DNA of 64,000 nucleotides from Temnothorax longispinosus. Its lineage: Eukaryota > Arthropoda > Insecta > Hymenoptera > Formicidae. The DNA lies in contig NC_092368.1 of assembly GCF_030848805.1 (NCBI RefSeq), positions 8,812,122-8,876,121 on the forward strand, given 5' to 3'. The notes under the pieces are model-generated. The model was not told the DNA's origin and ran no database searches. It saw nothing but the letters and a program-made list of their open reading frames with translations. A program made the position numbers and the translations under genes. Positions 32,806-41,429 of this stretch are shown piece by piece (position 1 is the first letter of the stretch; each line of letters starts with the position of its first letter).

Positions 32806-33042
32806 GGTTGGGTGCCCCCAACCTCGTCCTCCGTACAGGGAACGGGTGCCCCCGTTCTCACCTGGGTGCCCCCAGGGTACGAGCCTCCCCAGCTGGGTGC
32901 TCCCGGTTGGCATTACCTGCCCTCTCCTGCCTCTGGGTCGGGCGCCCCCGACCCTTTCCGCCGTACGGAAGACGGGTGCCCCCGTCTTCGAGCCGGGTGC
33001 CCCCGGTGTACGGGCCGCTCAGTCGGGCGCCCCCAACTGAGC
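32806..33042 (+). ncRNA. Array of eight covarying hairpins
   Basis: Each hairpin has the core GGG, a 4-base loop (TGCC, CGCC or TGCT), then CCC, with different but complementary outer arms. Positions: 32,806-32,823; 32,840-32,857; 32,861-32,876; 32,891-32,908; 32,935-32,954; 32,968-32,989; 32,992-33,007; 33,017-33,042. Stems are 6-11 bp. Four of the longer ones are perfect, number 4 uses two G-U pairs, number 7 one G-U pair, and number 8 has one C-A mismatch. They lie in the predicted transcript of the solo LTR. Confidence 0.75.
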
Positions 33043-33280
33043 TCCTGACCGTCCTACCTGATAGATATAAGCCGCACCTCCGCCCGCGAATCCGTAAGGC
33101 CACCGGGCCTCCGTGTTTGTCCGCGAATCCGTCTCGGCGAGTCGTGAACTCGTCTACCCGTCTGCGGGACTGCCCCGCATCGACCCTAACACGTACACTG
33201 CGGCTCAGCGGAGCAATACACACACACACACGCACCTACACGTACGCCCTCCATCATTTCTGTATCACATAGTTAGTAAG

Positions 33281-33286
33281 AATAAA
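33281..33286 (+). terminator. Polyadenylation signal of the solo LTR
   Basis: AATAAA, about 90 bp before the LTR end, in the position expected for the R/U5 boundary. Confidence 0.65.
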
Positions 33287-33896
33287 GACTATTTAGTAAA
33301 ACCAACCAGTGTCTCCACGTTTTCTCACCCTGGCCTGGCGAGCGAATTCCGAGCGAGAAAACGTGAACGTTACATGTATATGATTATATATAATTACCTA
33401 TATATGATCATGTAGAGACAAATATATATATAATTGCATTCATCATGTATTGTTCCGACGCACGAATTTTAACGAACTTTCGTTTATTTACTTGTCACAC
33501 GATGTACTTTCGATATTTCATAGTTAGAGCTGGTTATCTCGTCGTTGCCGGTTACTCGCATTTTAGAAGACTTTTGGCGGTTGAGTTGCAGGCCTATATG
33601 AAGTAGGGGTAGAATTTCCCGGCAAGTGCCATGATGTGTATAGTTTTTTGTTACCGATTTTCTGGAAACCGATTTTTCTAATTCTTCTAATTTTCCGGGA
33701 AATAATTGACCGAATCTTAAAGAATTATATATGAACGGGGGTAGAATTTTCCGGGGAGTGCTATAGTTTTACGTTACCGATCTTTTTGGAAACCGGTTCC
33801 AAAATCTTTCCAATTTTTTCGGAAATAATTGACCGAATCTCAAAGAATTGTATATGAAGTAAGGGTAGAATTTTCCGGGGATTGCTATAAAGTATA

Positions 33897-34217
33897 GTAG
33901 TAGTATGATTTATTTCTAATTCTGACAAATTACAGAAATGGCGTTTTGTAGGGATGTACCCAACCCTTTACAAATCTTCTCTTAATCTACCCGACGTGGC
34001 CATATGCGACCCTTTACATACTGAACCCTCCCACCCCTTCGTGGGGACTTGGTTGGACTTTCCTGCGGGAGACCCCTTCACACACATACTCACACTCCTC
34101 CGACCTAACCTAACCCCCTGTCCTACTTGACTCTGTGCAACCCTTTTGTTCCTACTCTTCTCTTTCCTTTTATCCTCCCGCTCCTTAAGCCATCTGTAAC
34201 CTCCTTCTGTCTCCTTC
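33897..34217 (-). mobile_element. 5'-truncated non-LTR insertion
   Basis: 321 bp flanked by identical 15-bp repeats TTGCTATAAAGTATA (33,882-33,896 and 34,218-34,232). The minus strand carries an open tail of Lys/Arg-rich sequence ending at 33,968, then a short 3' region ending in an ACT repeat. This fits a 5'-truncated non-LTR retrotransposon. Clade not determined. Confidence 0.7.
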
Positions 34218-35037
34218 TTGCTATAAAGTATATAATTTTTCGTTACTAATCTTTTTGGAAACCGGTTACAAAATTTTTCCAATTTTTCAGGAAATAATTG
34301 ACCGAATCTTAAAGAATTATATATGAAAAAGGGGTAGAAGGAACTAAATAATGTAATAAAATTAGAAAAATTGCTAATAATAAAGGGGTTTCCGATTTCT
34401 GTTTAAAAAAATGTACGTGATTGCTCCAATTTTTGCAAATTTTGAGATATCAAGCTGATTTTTTTCTTACGGAATTTTTTGTTACCGATTTTTTGGAAAC
34501 CGGTTTCAAAGTTTTTCAAATTTTTCGAGAAATAATAAGTATTAATAGACCGATTTTCTTGAAACCAGTGCTAAAATTTTTTTAATTTTTGGAGGATAAG
34601 TTTAATTTTCCATTAATGGATAATTTTTCAGAGGGTAAAAGCGCGCGAAGCGCGGGCGAACTAAAGAATAAATAAATTGATATTAGAACAGAAAGGCAGC
34701 AAATGTAAAACTAAACCCGGTAGAATTTTTAAACAAAATAGAAAAAAAGGAACAAAAAGAAAATAAAATGAGAGAGAGTCACACAATAATGGCGAGTCAC
34801 CAAAGGGTAAAAGAGCGAGACGCGAGCAAAAATAAAATTTAAAGACTCAATTCAATCTAGGGGATTACATTTTTGAAATATTTGACAATATGCTAATCTG
34901 CATCTATAATATTATCTATTATTTATTATCTATTAAAAAAAAATTCGAAGATGTAGGTTAGAATTTGAGGAGAAAGAATATCGAATTTGATGCTCCTAAT
35001 TAATGGATGAGTTAGGGGAGAGGGAAATAGATTTTAA

Positions 35038-35067
35038 GCCCGCGCAAAGCGCGGGCGAAAAATCTAG
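35038..35067 (+). terminator. Helitron 3' hairpin and CTAG end
   Basis: Perfect 8-bp stem with AAA loop, followed by GAAAAAT and CTAG. This is the established Helitron terminus layout. Confidence 0.8.
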
Positions 35068-35091
35068 TTTATATATAATTATATATGTTTT

Positions 35092-35432
35092 TTTCCCGGG
35101 AAGGCAAGTAATTTACAGATATATGTGTATAGACAGTACAAATGTAAGTGGGAGAGGGGTGGATGGGGGTTGATCTCGGTTTGCGTGGAAAGTTGAAAAC
35201 CTGAACCGTACAATGATAGACCTTGTTTCGCCCTGTAAGCAGAGACAGGATGGAGTGGATCAAAGCGAGGTTCACACCACCCAACCCCGGCCTGCTTATA
35301 GAGTAAAGCAAGGTCTCTCATTATACGGTTCGTGTTTTCAACTTTCCATGCAAACCGAAGTCCACCCTCACTCACTCCCGCTTACATGTGTACTGTCTAT
35401 ACACACATATCAGTAAATTACTTCCCTTAGCA
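35092..35432. mobile_element. Fold-back element
   Basis: Arms 35,092-35,240 and about 35,300-35,432 are inverted copies (for example GTGTATAGACAGTAC and GTACTGTCTATACAC; GCAAGTAATTTAC and GTAAATTACTTC). Inner arms contain a diverged CGGTTTGCGTGGAAAG resembling the CGCGAACC..minisatellite of the GGTAA family. No clear target duplication. Confidence 0.6.
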
Positions 35433-35676
35433 CTGACACAAACTGTTATAGTTCTTGAACTTTTTTGTTTACTTTTAAATAAGCAATTAAAAGCTATTAA
35501 AGGGGGGTACGTTAATCTAAATAATTTTCAAATACATTTCTTAAATATAATTAAAGAAGTCTTTAAGACGCAAGTATATTGTGACGTTCCTCATTGTAAA
35601 ATAAAAATTACAAAAGACAGACGTGCACAAAACGATAAAAATAATTTTAAACAATAATTCGATAAATTAATTATAG

Positions 35677-35678
<2 letters not shown>
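35433..35678. other. No recognised feature
   Basis: A plus-strand open frame (35,388-35,657) has no recognisable family. Confidence 0.3.

Positions 35679-35723
<45 letters not shown>
35679..35723. repeat. (TA)n microsatellite
   Basis: About 45 bp of TA repeats just beyond the P450 exon's donor site. Confidence 0.95.
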
Positions 35724-35727
<4 letters not shown>

Positions 35728-35747
35728 GGATTTACTCATATCCTTAC

Positions 35748-35996
35748 CAATAGAGATTCGTGGGCCTTCTCCAAATGGCAAAAAAGTATAAGGATGCCGT
35801 TTTGCTATCTCCGCGTTGAACCATTCCGGGTTAAATTTATCTAAGTCCGGATATATCGACGGATCTTGATGCAGCCCAAGCACCGGTATAGTTATTAAAG
35901 TCCTCTTTGGCAGGTAAATGTTCGTTGTCGGTAGATTGATTTCCTTGGTGCAAATGCGATTAAACATTGGAAGAGGTGGATATTTCCTCAGAGTCT
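35748..35996 (-). pseudogene. Isolated cytochrome P450 exon (CYP6-like), heme Cys lost
   Basis: 249-bp exon with an intact acceptor (CAG at 35,997-35,999) and donor (GTAAGG starting 35,747). It encodes the K-helix Glu-Thr-Leu-Arg ('ETLRKYPPLP'), the 'FNPEWF' version of the PERF motif, and the heme loop 'FLPFGEGPRIS'. In P450s the last position shown must be Cys, the heme ligand; here codon 35,754-35,752 is TCT (Ser), one base from TGT. PERF Arg is also Trp. Without the ligand no heme-thiolate enzyme can form. No other P450 exon is found in the window, and repeats lie on both sides. Reads as a duplicated or stranded exon from a CYP6-type gene. CYP6 is from memory of family sequence. Confidence 0.85.
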
Positions 35997-36119
35997 CTGG
36001 AATATGTAAAATAAAAATATAAAAATATATCTCATCCAAAACACAAACAATTTATTTAAAAATAATAATAAAATAATTAAGGACTCTCAATAATAATAAG
36101 AACATAAAAGAAAAATTAG

Positions 36120-36240
36120 TAATAAGAGAGTCGAAGCGGTTATTAGTGCGTAATGTCAAAAGACAGATATATTTTTATATTACAAGTTTCCGGACGTTAC
36201 GGCTTCTGTTAAGGATGCTAAAAAACTCGTTTTAGAAATG
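36120..36240 (-). mobile_element. Penelope-like terminal fragment
   Basis: Inverted relative of 41,180-41,280 (shares ACGTCCGGAAAC, TATATCTGTC and TTACGCACTAATAACCGC-like words). The ribozyme-like core is degenerate. Confidence 0.5.
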
Positions 36241-36272
36241 ATTTACATCAAATTGCAAAATAATAGCTTTAA

Positions 36273-36665
36273 GGGGATCCTGGATACCAACAATTACAGT
36301 CAAAGCTCGTTCTTTGAAACGGCTTTGATCGCAAAATCCTTTTACAGGAGTAAAGTATAGGTACTAATGAAAAGTGGGAATGTAAAATAATTAGTAATAA
36401 TTGAAAAAAATGTAAAAATGCATAACCTTATTTTTTAATATAAACAGTTGTATAAGTAATATGTACGAAATGAATTGTTCCCACTCTTCAGAAGACGTGC
36501 ACAAACAATAACGTACCTTTGAAACTGAGATTGAAAGCCTGGAATAAAAATGAGAGCTCCGAAGAAATTATAACCTATAACCATGTCTATCCTTGTCTAT
36601 CATCATTGTCTATACAAGGACAGATATAGAATTTGGTCGGTAATACAGACGGCTCCAGGATCACC
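36273..36665. mobile_element. TTAA MITE X (393 bp)
   Basis: Ends GGGGATCCTGGATACC and GGCTCCAGGATCACC, with TTAA at 36,269-36,272 and 36,666-36,669. The right TTAA is shared with MITE Y. Its interior differs from the 537-bp family. Confidence 0.65.
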
Positions 36666-36669
36666 TTAA

Positions 36670-37782
36670 GGGGATCCTGCAGTGACTGGCAAACTTCCTC
36701 GATGTCGATAATGTCAACCTTTCTAATTTTGTTTTCCCTATATCTGTCTTTGTCTAACGAAATGACATCTGTCCTTTTTTCGATTGCTCGCCATCTTACG
36801 CAAGATCCGGCAACTACTGTTGCTGCTCTTCTTGTCATCCTGCATCCGTATTTGGATTACTAAAATAATTATTAGATGGATTTTTTTTTGTACGCATTGA
36901 ATCTTACTTCTACTTACACGATATTATTTCTACATGTTTTCCCAAGGGTGGATGATAAACATTATGTACGTANNNNNNNNNNNNNNNNNNNNNNNNNNNN
37001 NNNNNNNNNNNNNNNNNNNNNNNNNNNNNNNNNNNNNNNNNNNNNNNNNNNNNNNNNNNNNNNNNNNNNNNNNNNNNNNNNNNNNNNNNNNNNNNNNNNN
37101 NNNNNNNNNNNNNNNNNNNNNNNNNNNNNNNNNNNNNNNNNNNNNNNNNNNNNNNNNNNNNNNNNNNNNNNNNNNNNNNNNNNNNNNNNNNNNNNNNNNN
37201 NNNNNNNNNNNNNNNNNNNNNNNNNNNNNNNNNNNNNNNNNNNNNNNNNNNNNNNNNNNNNNNNNNNNNNNNNNNNNNNNNNNNNNNNNNNNNNNNNNNN
37301 NNNNNNNNNNNNNNNNNNNNNNNNNNNNNNNNNNNNNNNNNNNNNNNNNNNNNNNNNNNNNNNNNNNNNNNNNNNNNNNNNNNNNNNNNNNNNNNNNNNN
37401 NNNNNNNNNNNNNNNNNNNNNNNNNNNNNNNNNNNNNNNNNNNNNNNNNNNNNNNNNNNNNNNNNNNNNNNNTAGAATCTTACTTCTACTTACACGATAT
37501 TATTTCTACATGTTTTCCCAAGGGTGGATGATAAACATTATGTACGTATAAACAGTAGAATTTTTGTTTTAAGCAAATATTGTGGTCAGGTGACAGCTGT
37601 GTATGTGCCCCAATAAGTAATATTTTTAATTTTTTGGTGCTTTTGATATAAAATCGCGTTTTGCACCCTAGATTTTTGTGCGGACTTTAATTCTGTAAAA
37701 GATTTTTGCAATTCTATAAAGCCAATTAAAAGATCCACCTATTAACGATAATGTCGGTAAATCATACGGCTGCAGGATCCCC
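36670..37782. mobile_element. TTAA MITE Y, containing an assembly gap
   Basis: Same family as 10,396-10,932. Real sequence before the gap is 303 bp. After the gap about 76 bp repeat the pre-gap sequence. Skipping gap and repeat leaves 303 + 234 = 537 bp, exactly the length of the two full copies. Confidence 0.8.
36973..37472. other. Assembly gap, 500 N
   Basis: Exactly 500 N, a conventional size for an unknown gap. Flanks overlap in sequence. Open frames through the N run are meaningless. Confidence 0.99.
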
Positions 37783-37786
37783 TTAA

Positions 37787-37987
37787 GGGGATTTTTAGTA
37801 ATGCAAATACGGATGCAGAATGACAAGAAGAGCAGCAACAGTAGTTGCCGGATCTTGCGAAAGATGGCGAGCAATCAAAAAAAAGACAGATGTCATTTCG
37901 TTAGACAAAGACAGATATAGGGAAAACAAAATAAAAAGGTTGACATTATCGACATCGAGGAAGTTCGCCTATCACTGCAGGATCCCC
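37787..37987. mobile_element. TTAA MITE Z, internally deleted (201 bp)
   Basis: Shares the TTAA at 37,783-37,786 with Y and ends before TTAA 37,988-37,991. Keeps only about 10 bp of the left terminus and the right third of the family sequence. Confidence 0.75.
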
Positions 37988-37991
37988 TTAA

Positions 37992-38264
37992 TTTACAAAA
38001 GGATACGGAATTCCTACATCATGCATATATATGTTCCCATTTTAAATAAATTTAAATAAATTGTAACATTGTGCTTGTTTGGTCCTCGATCTGAAAATGA
38101 TATTTATATACATTTACTTATTTATTATTTACACTTTTATTCCCATTATGACCTACAAGATTCCTACTTTACTTGGTATAATTGTTCTTATTCCACTTGA
38201 CGGCTCACAGTGTCGTGCAATCTATCGTGACAACAACGTGTCATATGGACACTTTAATCTTTAA
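37992..38264. other. No feature seen
   Basis: AT-rich spacer between MITE Z and the MULE. Confidence 0.4.
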
Positions 38265-38850
38265 TGTATTTTTAAGGGGGGAGACTCGTCTCTTTGACCC
38301 TTTCTTTGATAATTTTTTATAAAGAACTGAGAGTATTTATTGAATCCTAATAAAATACATGATAATGTTGACGATGAAATGTACAAGAAAAAATTTTTTT
38401 ATAGTACAAAAAATACAAAATGGCTGCGCTGCAGCTGCTCGAAGTTGTCGTCTAGATTTTGCGCGGGAGAATGCCCAGGTCCTTGTAATGAACTGAAATC
38501 AACAAACCAAAATTTTTTCGTTAAATTATGATCCTCCGATGCGCATGAACCTAAATTTAGCAAAAAAAATTTTTTTTGAAAAATAGAGGACGTTTTAAAA
38601 AAATTTTACGATTTTTTTTTTCAAACAAATGGCTAAAAATAATATTTATTATAAAAATTTTAATGTAAATTTAGGTTCATGCTCATGCCAATAAGTTGAC
38701 AAATATCTGTGCAAAATTTCAAGTCAATCGGTTGATTAGATTTTGAGTTATATTCTCCGGCGCGCGAAAAAATACGTTTTGAGAAAAACGCGTTTAAAGT
38801 TTCTGGTCTACAAAAGTTGTGTTCAGAGATATACTTACAGCTTTCAAAGC

Positions 38851-40568
38851 TCAGTCTGCGATGCCAGGACCATACATCAAGTCTTCCTCTTCCGCAAAAG
38901 CATTCAATTGTGCTGCACTTTTCTCTTTTGCAGCAGTCCTGGCCTCTTTTAAACTGCTTTTGCTTCGTCGATTTTGTCTGTGTACTCGCGCGTCATCGTA
39001 CATGTCAGCAAATTTTTTGCACTCGGGACCAATTTGAAGTTCCAGGTCGTTCATAGCTCGAAGTACATATTTATATCCGTCGTTAAATATACCTCCAAGT
39101 ATGCAGCAATTTCAACGATTTTCCAACCGCAGTTTAAATGCTTTGGAGCCAAACGCCACACAGTTGCGTTGAAAGATTCGTTTGCGTTTTGAGTAAAGGC
39201 GCCCACGCATCGCTCCAATAAATCATCCCGAGATAAGTCTTGATAAATTGGTAAAATGTGCTTCTGTACATCTTTGTGGAGTGGTACTGGATGAGTGAAA
39301 GTTGAATTATTGGCTTGTGCAGCGTTATATGCGCACCACGAGTCGACGCCGATAGGACAGAAGTGATGCTGTGGCTGTCTATCTGTTGAAGTCAAATGGT
39401 AGTACGTGGCCATTATTGCTTTCTTCATGTCTTCTTTCGAGTGTGCACTTCTGCGAATCGCCAAACCGTAATATTTAGTCAATTTTTTAATTAAAGCATT
39501 TGTAAGCTTTCCTTTGCCACCAAGTTTAGCGGTTTTTTTAACATTTCTTAGACGTGTTCCCATTCGTTTTTCGACGTGACCTACGCACTCACTTTTGATC
39601 ACTGTTTCGTCTTCATAAGGTTGAGCATCCAAAATAGATTTAAATGTTTTACTGTCGCCGTCTCCGACATAATTGGTGTAACGTACTCCGTAACGTTCCT
39701 CAGAACGGTGAAACATTTCAAGTACAGCGTCAACTTCCATTTTACCGGGAGATCCTGTATGATTTATTGGGCAAGTTTCTTGATGTTCTTCATATTCCGG
39801 ATTGTCAGTGTGGTGCCGAAAGTATGTACATGCTTGACAATAGCTACTTTTCACTACTAAATCAATCACTTTTCCTGAGTAAAATGCTATAAGAGTCGTT
39901 ACTCCGTACAAAGACGAGAATCCACGTTTCTTCCATGATCCGTCGCCACTAACCGTGAATTTTAATAATAGCTTTTCATTTTTTTCATTTTCTTTTTGCT
40001 CAGCCTCCACTGCATGTGCGCAACTCAAATCAAAATGTTTTTTGATAGACGTATACATGTGTTCTATTATAAGGGCATACGCTGTTTTGCTTATTCCACT
40101 GCCTAAATCCATCACACCACAAAAAATGTTTATACCTTCTCGAGCAACGCCAAGTAAGCGCATTGCAAAGATTATACGTCTATTTATTTCAAATCCACTG
40201 TGTATCTTCGGTCCAGAATCAATCAGTGTGGTTCCACATCTACACTTCACTGAAATTTTGAAACCAAGTCCTTGGTCTCCTGATTGTCCAAATGTAATTT
40301 TTTGTCTGCACACCTTACATACAAGCAAATCAGCGAGAGCAGAAAAAACACTTATGAATTCAATTATTCGATAGCATATAGTTGGATTTATAATAATATC
40401 GTCCGCCGATGCCTTCAATTTCTTAGCAGATCTGCTAACTTCCTCGCTTGATTCCTCCTCAACTTCCGCGTTCGAATTACTCATAAACTGATTGCCCATA
40501 AATCGCCGACGACGAGACTGGTTAGGACGAAAGTTTGGTGTTTCCCTTCTACACTTGCGATTATTCAT
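38851..40568 (-). pseudogene. MULE transposase, one apparent frameshift
   Basis: DDE-type transposase of the Mutator-like family common in arthropod genomes. ATG at 40,568 is the first in frame; the longer frame to 40,613 starts at GTG inside a MITE and is not used. About 505 codons run to a TGA at 39,051. The N-terminal part has a Cys-pair segment ('CKVCRQKI', later 'CRCGTTL'). Candidate catalytic residues: Asp in 'SGDGSWKKRG', Asp in 'YVGDGDSKTF' and Glu in 'NANESFNATVW'. The family's C-terminal tail ('NDLELQIGPEC' to 'LMYGPGIAD') lies in another frame, 38,851-39,054. A one-base shift around 39,085-39,110 would connect them. Otherwise undamaged. Likely nuclear, binding the MULE ends. Could be a sequencing error instead of a real mutation. 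Family from memory of motifs. Confidence 0.8.
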
Positions 40569-40600
40569 TTTTACAAGTAATTCGACACAGAAACGATTAT

Positions 40601-40725
40601 GGGTGCGTTCCACTTATCGCTCGCAACGCTCGTGGAATCATTTCATCCTTGTTGTTGTTTATCAAATGTTAAACAAAGACGAAATGATGCTCGCGAGCGT
40701 TGTGAGCGATAAGTGGAACGCAGCC
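40601..40725. mobile_element. Harbinger-like MITE (125 bp) in MULE leader
   Basis: TIRs GGGTGCGTTCCACTTATCGC and GCGATAAGTGGAACGCAGCC with TAT on each side (40,598-40,600 and 40,726-40,728). It lies 33 bp upstream of the transposase ATG. Confidence 0.75.
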
Positions 40726-41159
40726 TATGAACGTTACGAACGATCACACCACGTGAAAACAAACAATATACCAGTATCGCCGAGTTTCTGCGAGTCTCCC
40801 GCTCATTTACCTGCTCGCGGCACATCTGGAGCTCATCACTTTGATGACTTCTCAGGGACTTTTAGCGTTGTGTTTTGGCTTTAATACTTCGGGAATATGT
40901 TCTTCAGATAGTAAATGAATTTTTTAAGCAAAAAAAAATGCAAAAAAATTTCATAAGAGACGAGTCTCCCCCCTTAATGTAATTTTATATTGTTGACCAT
41001 CTTCTGTTCTCCTGACTATCTGGTGAGTGTTTCGGATTAAAATGAGTTATTGCTCTTATTCTTTGTTTCATTAATTATGTTTGACCATTTAGTATAGATA
41101 GCAATCATTTAATTCTCATGGTTTTCCGACCTCCTAATCCAAAAGTTCATAGTTATAAT

Positions 41160-41285
41160 GGATAATGGTTTATTGTACTGCTGAGGATGGCTCGAAGAAA
41201 AGCCGAAACGTCCGGAAACATGTAATATGAAAATATATCTGTCTTTTGGCATTACGCACTAATAACCGCGTCGACTCTCTTATTG
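41160..41285 (+). mobile_element. Penelope-like terminal fragment
   Basis: Carries the hammerhead-like motif at 41,181 and the TTACGCACTAATAACCGCG tail. Part of the tail returns inverted at 41,590-41,672 inside the GGTAA element. Confidence 0.55.
41181..41225 (+). ncRNA. Hammerhead-ribozyme-like motif
   Basis: CTGAGGA (fits CTGANGA), helix II GGCT/AGCC (41,189-41,192 and 41,201-41,204), GAAA at 41,205-41,208, and helix III ACGT/ATGT followed by TA. The core is complete. Helix I next to it is poor, as in minimal type I motifs of Penelope-like elements, so self-cleavage is uncertain. Confidence 0.5.
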
Positions 41286-41429
41286 CCAATTTTGCTTCCT
41301 TACAGAGGAAGCTTTGTTTTCATAAACTTCGTATATGGACCTTTGATCGTATATAAAACCAGGTCTAATCAACCAAATGTTAAAGAAATATATGTATATG
41401 AAATAGGGGTAGAAAAGACCGAAAAAAAT

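Larger units (their letters stand above)
32558..33374 (+). mobile_element. Solo LTR (Gypsy-like), GC-rich
   Basis: 817 bp, starting TGTGACAATACGCG and ending ACGTTACA, with identical 4-bp flanks TGTA (32,554-32,557 and 33,375-33,378). Has a TATA box (32,708) and AATAAA (33,281), defining U3, R and U5. No internal region is adjacent, so recombination between two LTRs probably removed it. Composition contrasts sharply with the AT-rich flanks. Overlapping open frames at 32,808-33,272 are composition artefacts. Confidence 0.75.
33430..35067 (+). mobile_element. Helitron-like non-autonomous element
   Basis: The 3' end is canonical: GCCCGCGC-AAA-GCGCGGGC hairpin (35,038-35,056), seven bases, then CTAG (35,064-35,067). 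The interior has several diverged subunits with TAGAATTTTCCGGGG and TTACCGATTTT, also seen at 59.45-59.65 kb. A second, older hairpin plus CTAA lies at about 34,641-34,665. The 5' end was not resolved. No Rep/helicase. Confidence 0.65.
38274..40977 (-). mobile_element. Mutator-like element (MULE) with transposase
   Basis: Terminal repeats AAGGGGGGAGACTCGTCTCT and AGAGACGAGTCTCCCCCCTT, with 9-bp flanks TGTATTTTT (38,265-38,273) and TGTAATTTT (40,978-40,986) that match at 8 of 9 bases. About 2.7 kb. It carries one transposase gene, and a Harbinger-like MITE sits in its leader. End positions uncertain by 2 bp. Confidence 0.8.

Noticed and set aside
32808..33272. 154-codon plus-strand frame and overlapping frames in the solo LTR
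   Set aside because: Four overlapping GC-rich frames without family likeness. The hairpin and LTR explanation fits better.
34641..34665. Rho-independent-type terminator
   Set aside because: GC hairpin followed by CTAA fits a Helitron end; bacterial terminators are not expected here.
36876..37551. 200-codon frames across 36.9-37.5 kb
   Set aside because: Made of unknown bases in the assembly gap.
40569..40613. Upstream extension of the MULE transposase
   Set aside because: Begins with GTG inside the Harbinger-like MITE. The first ATG at 40,568 is the sensible start.
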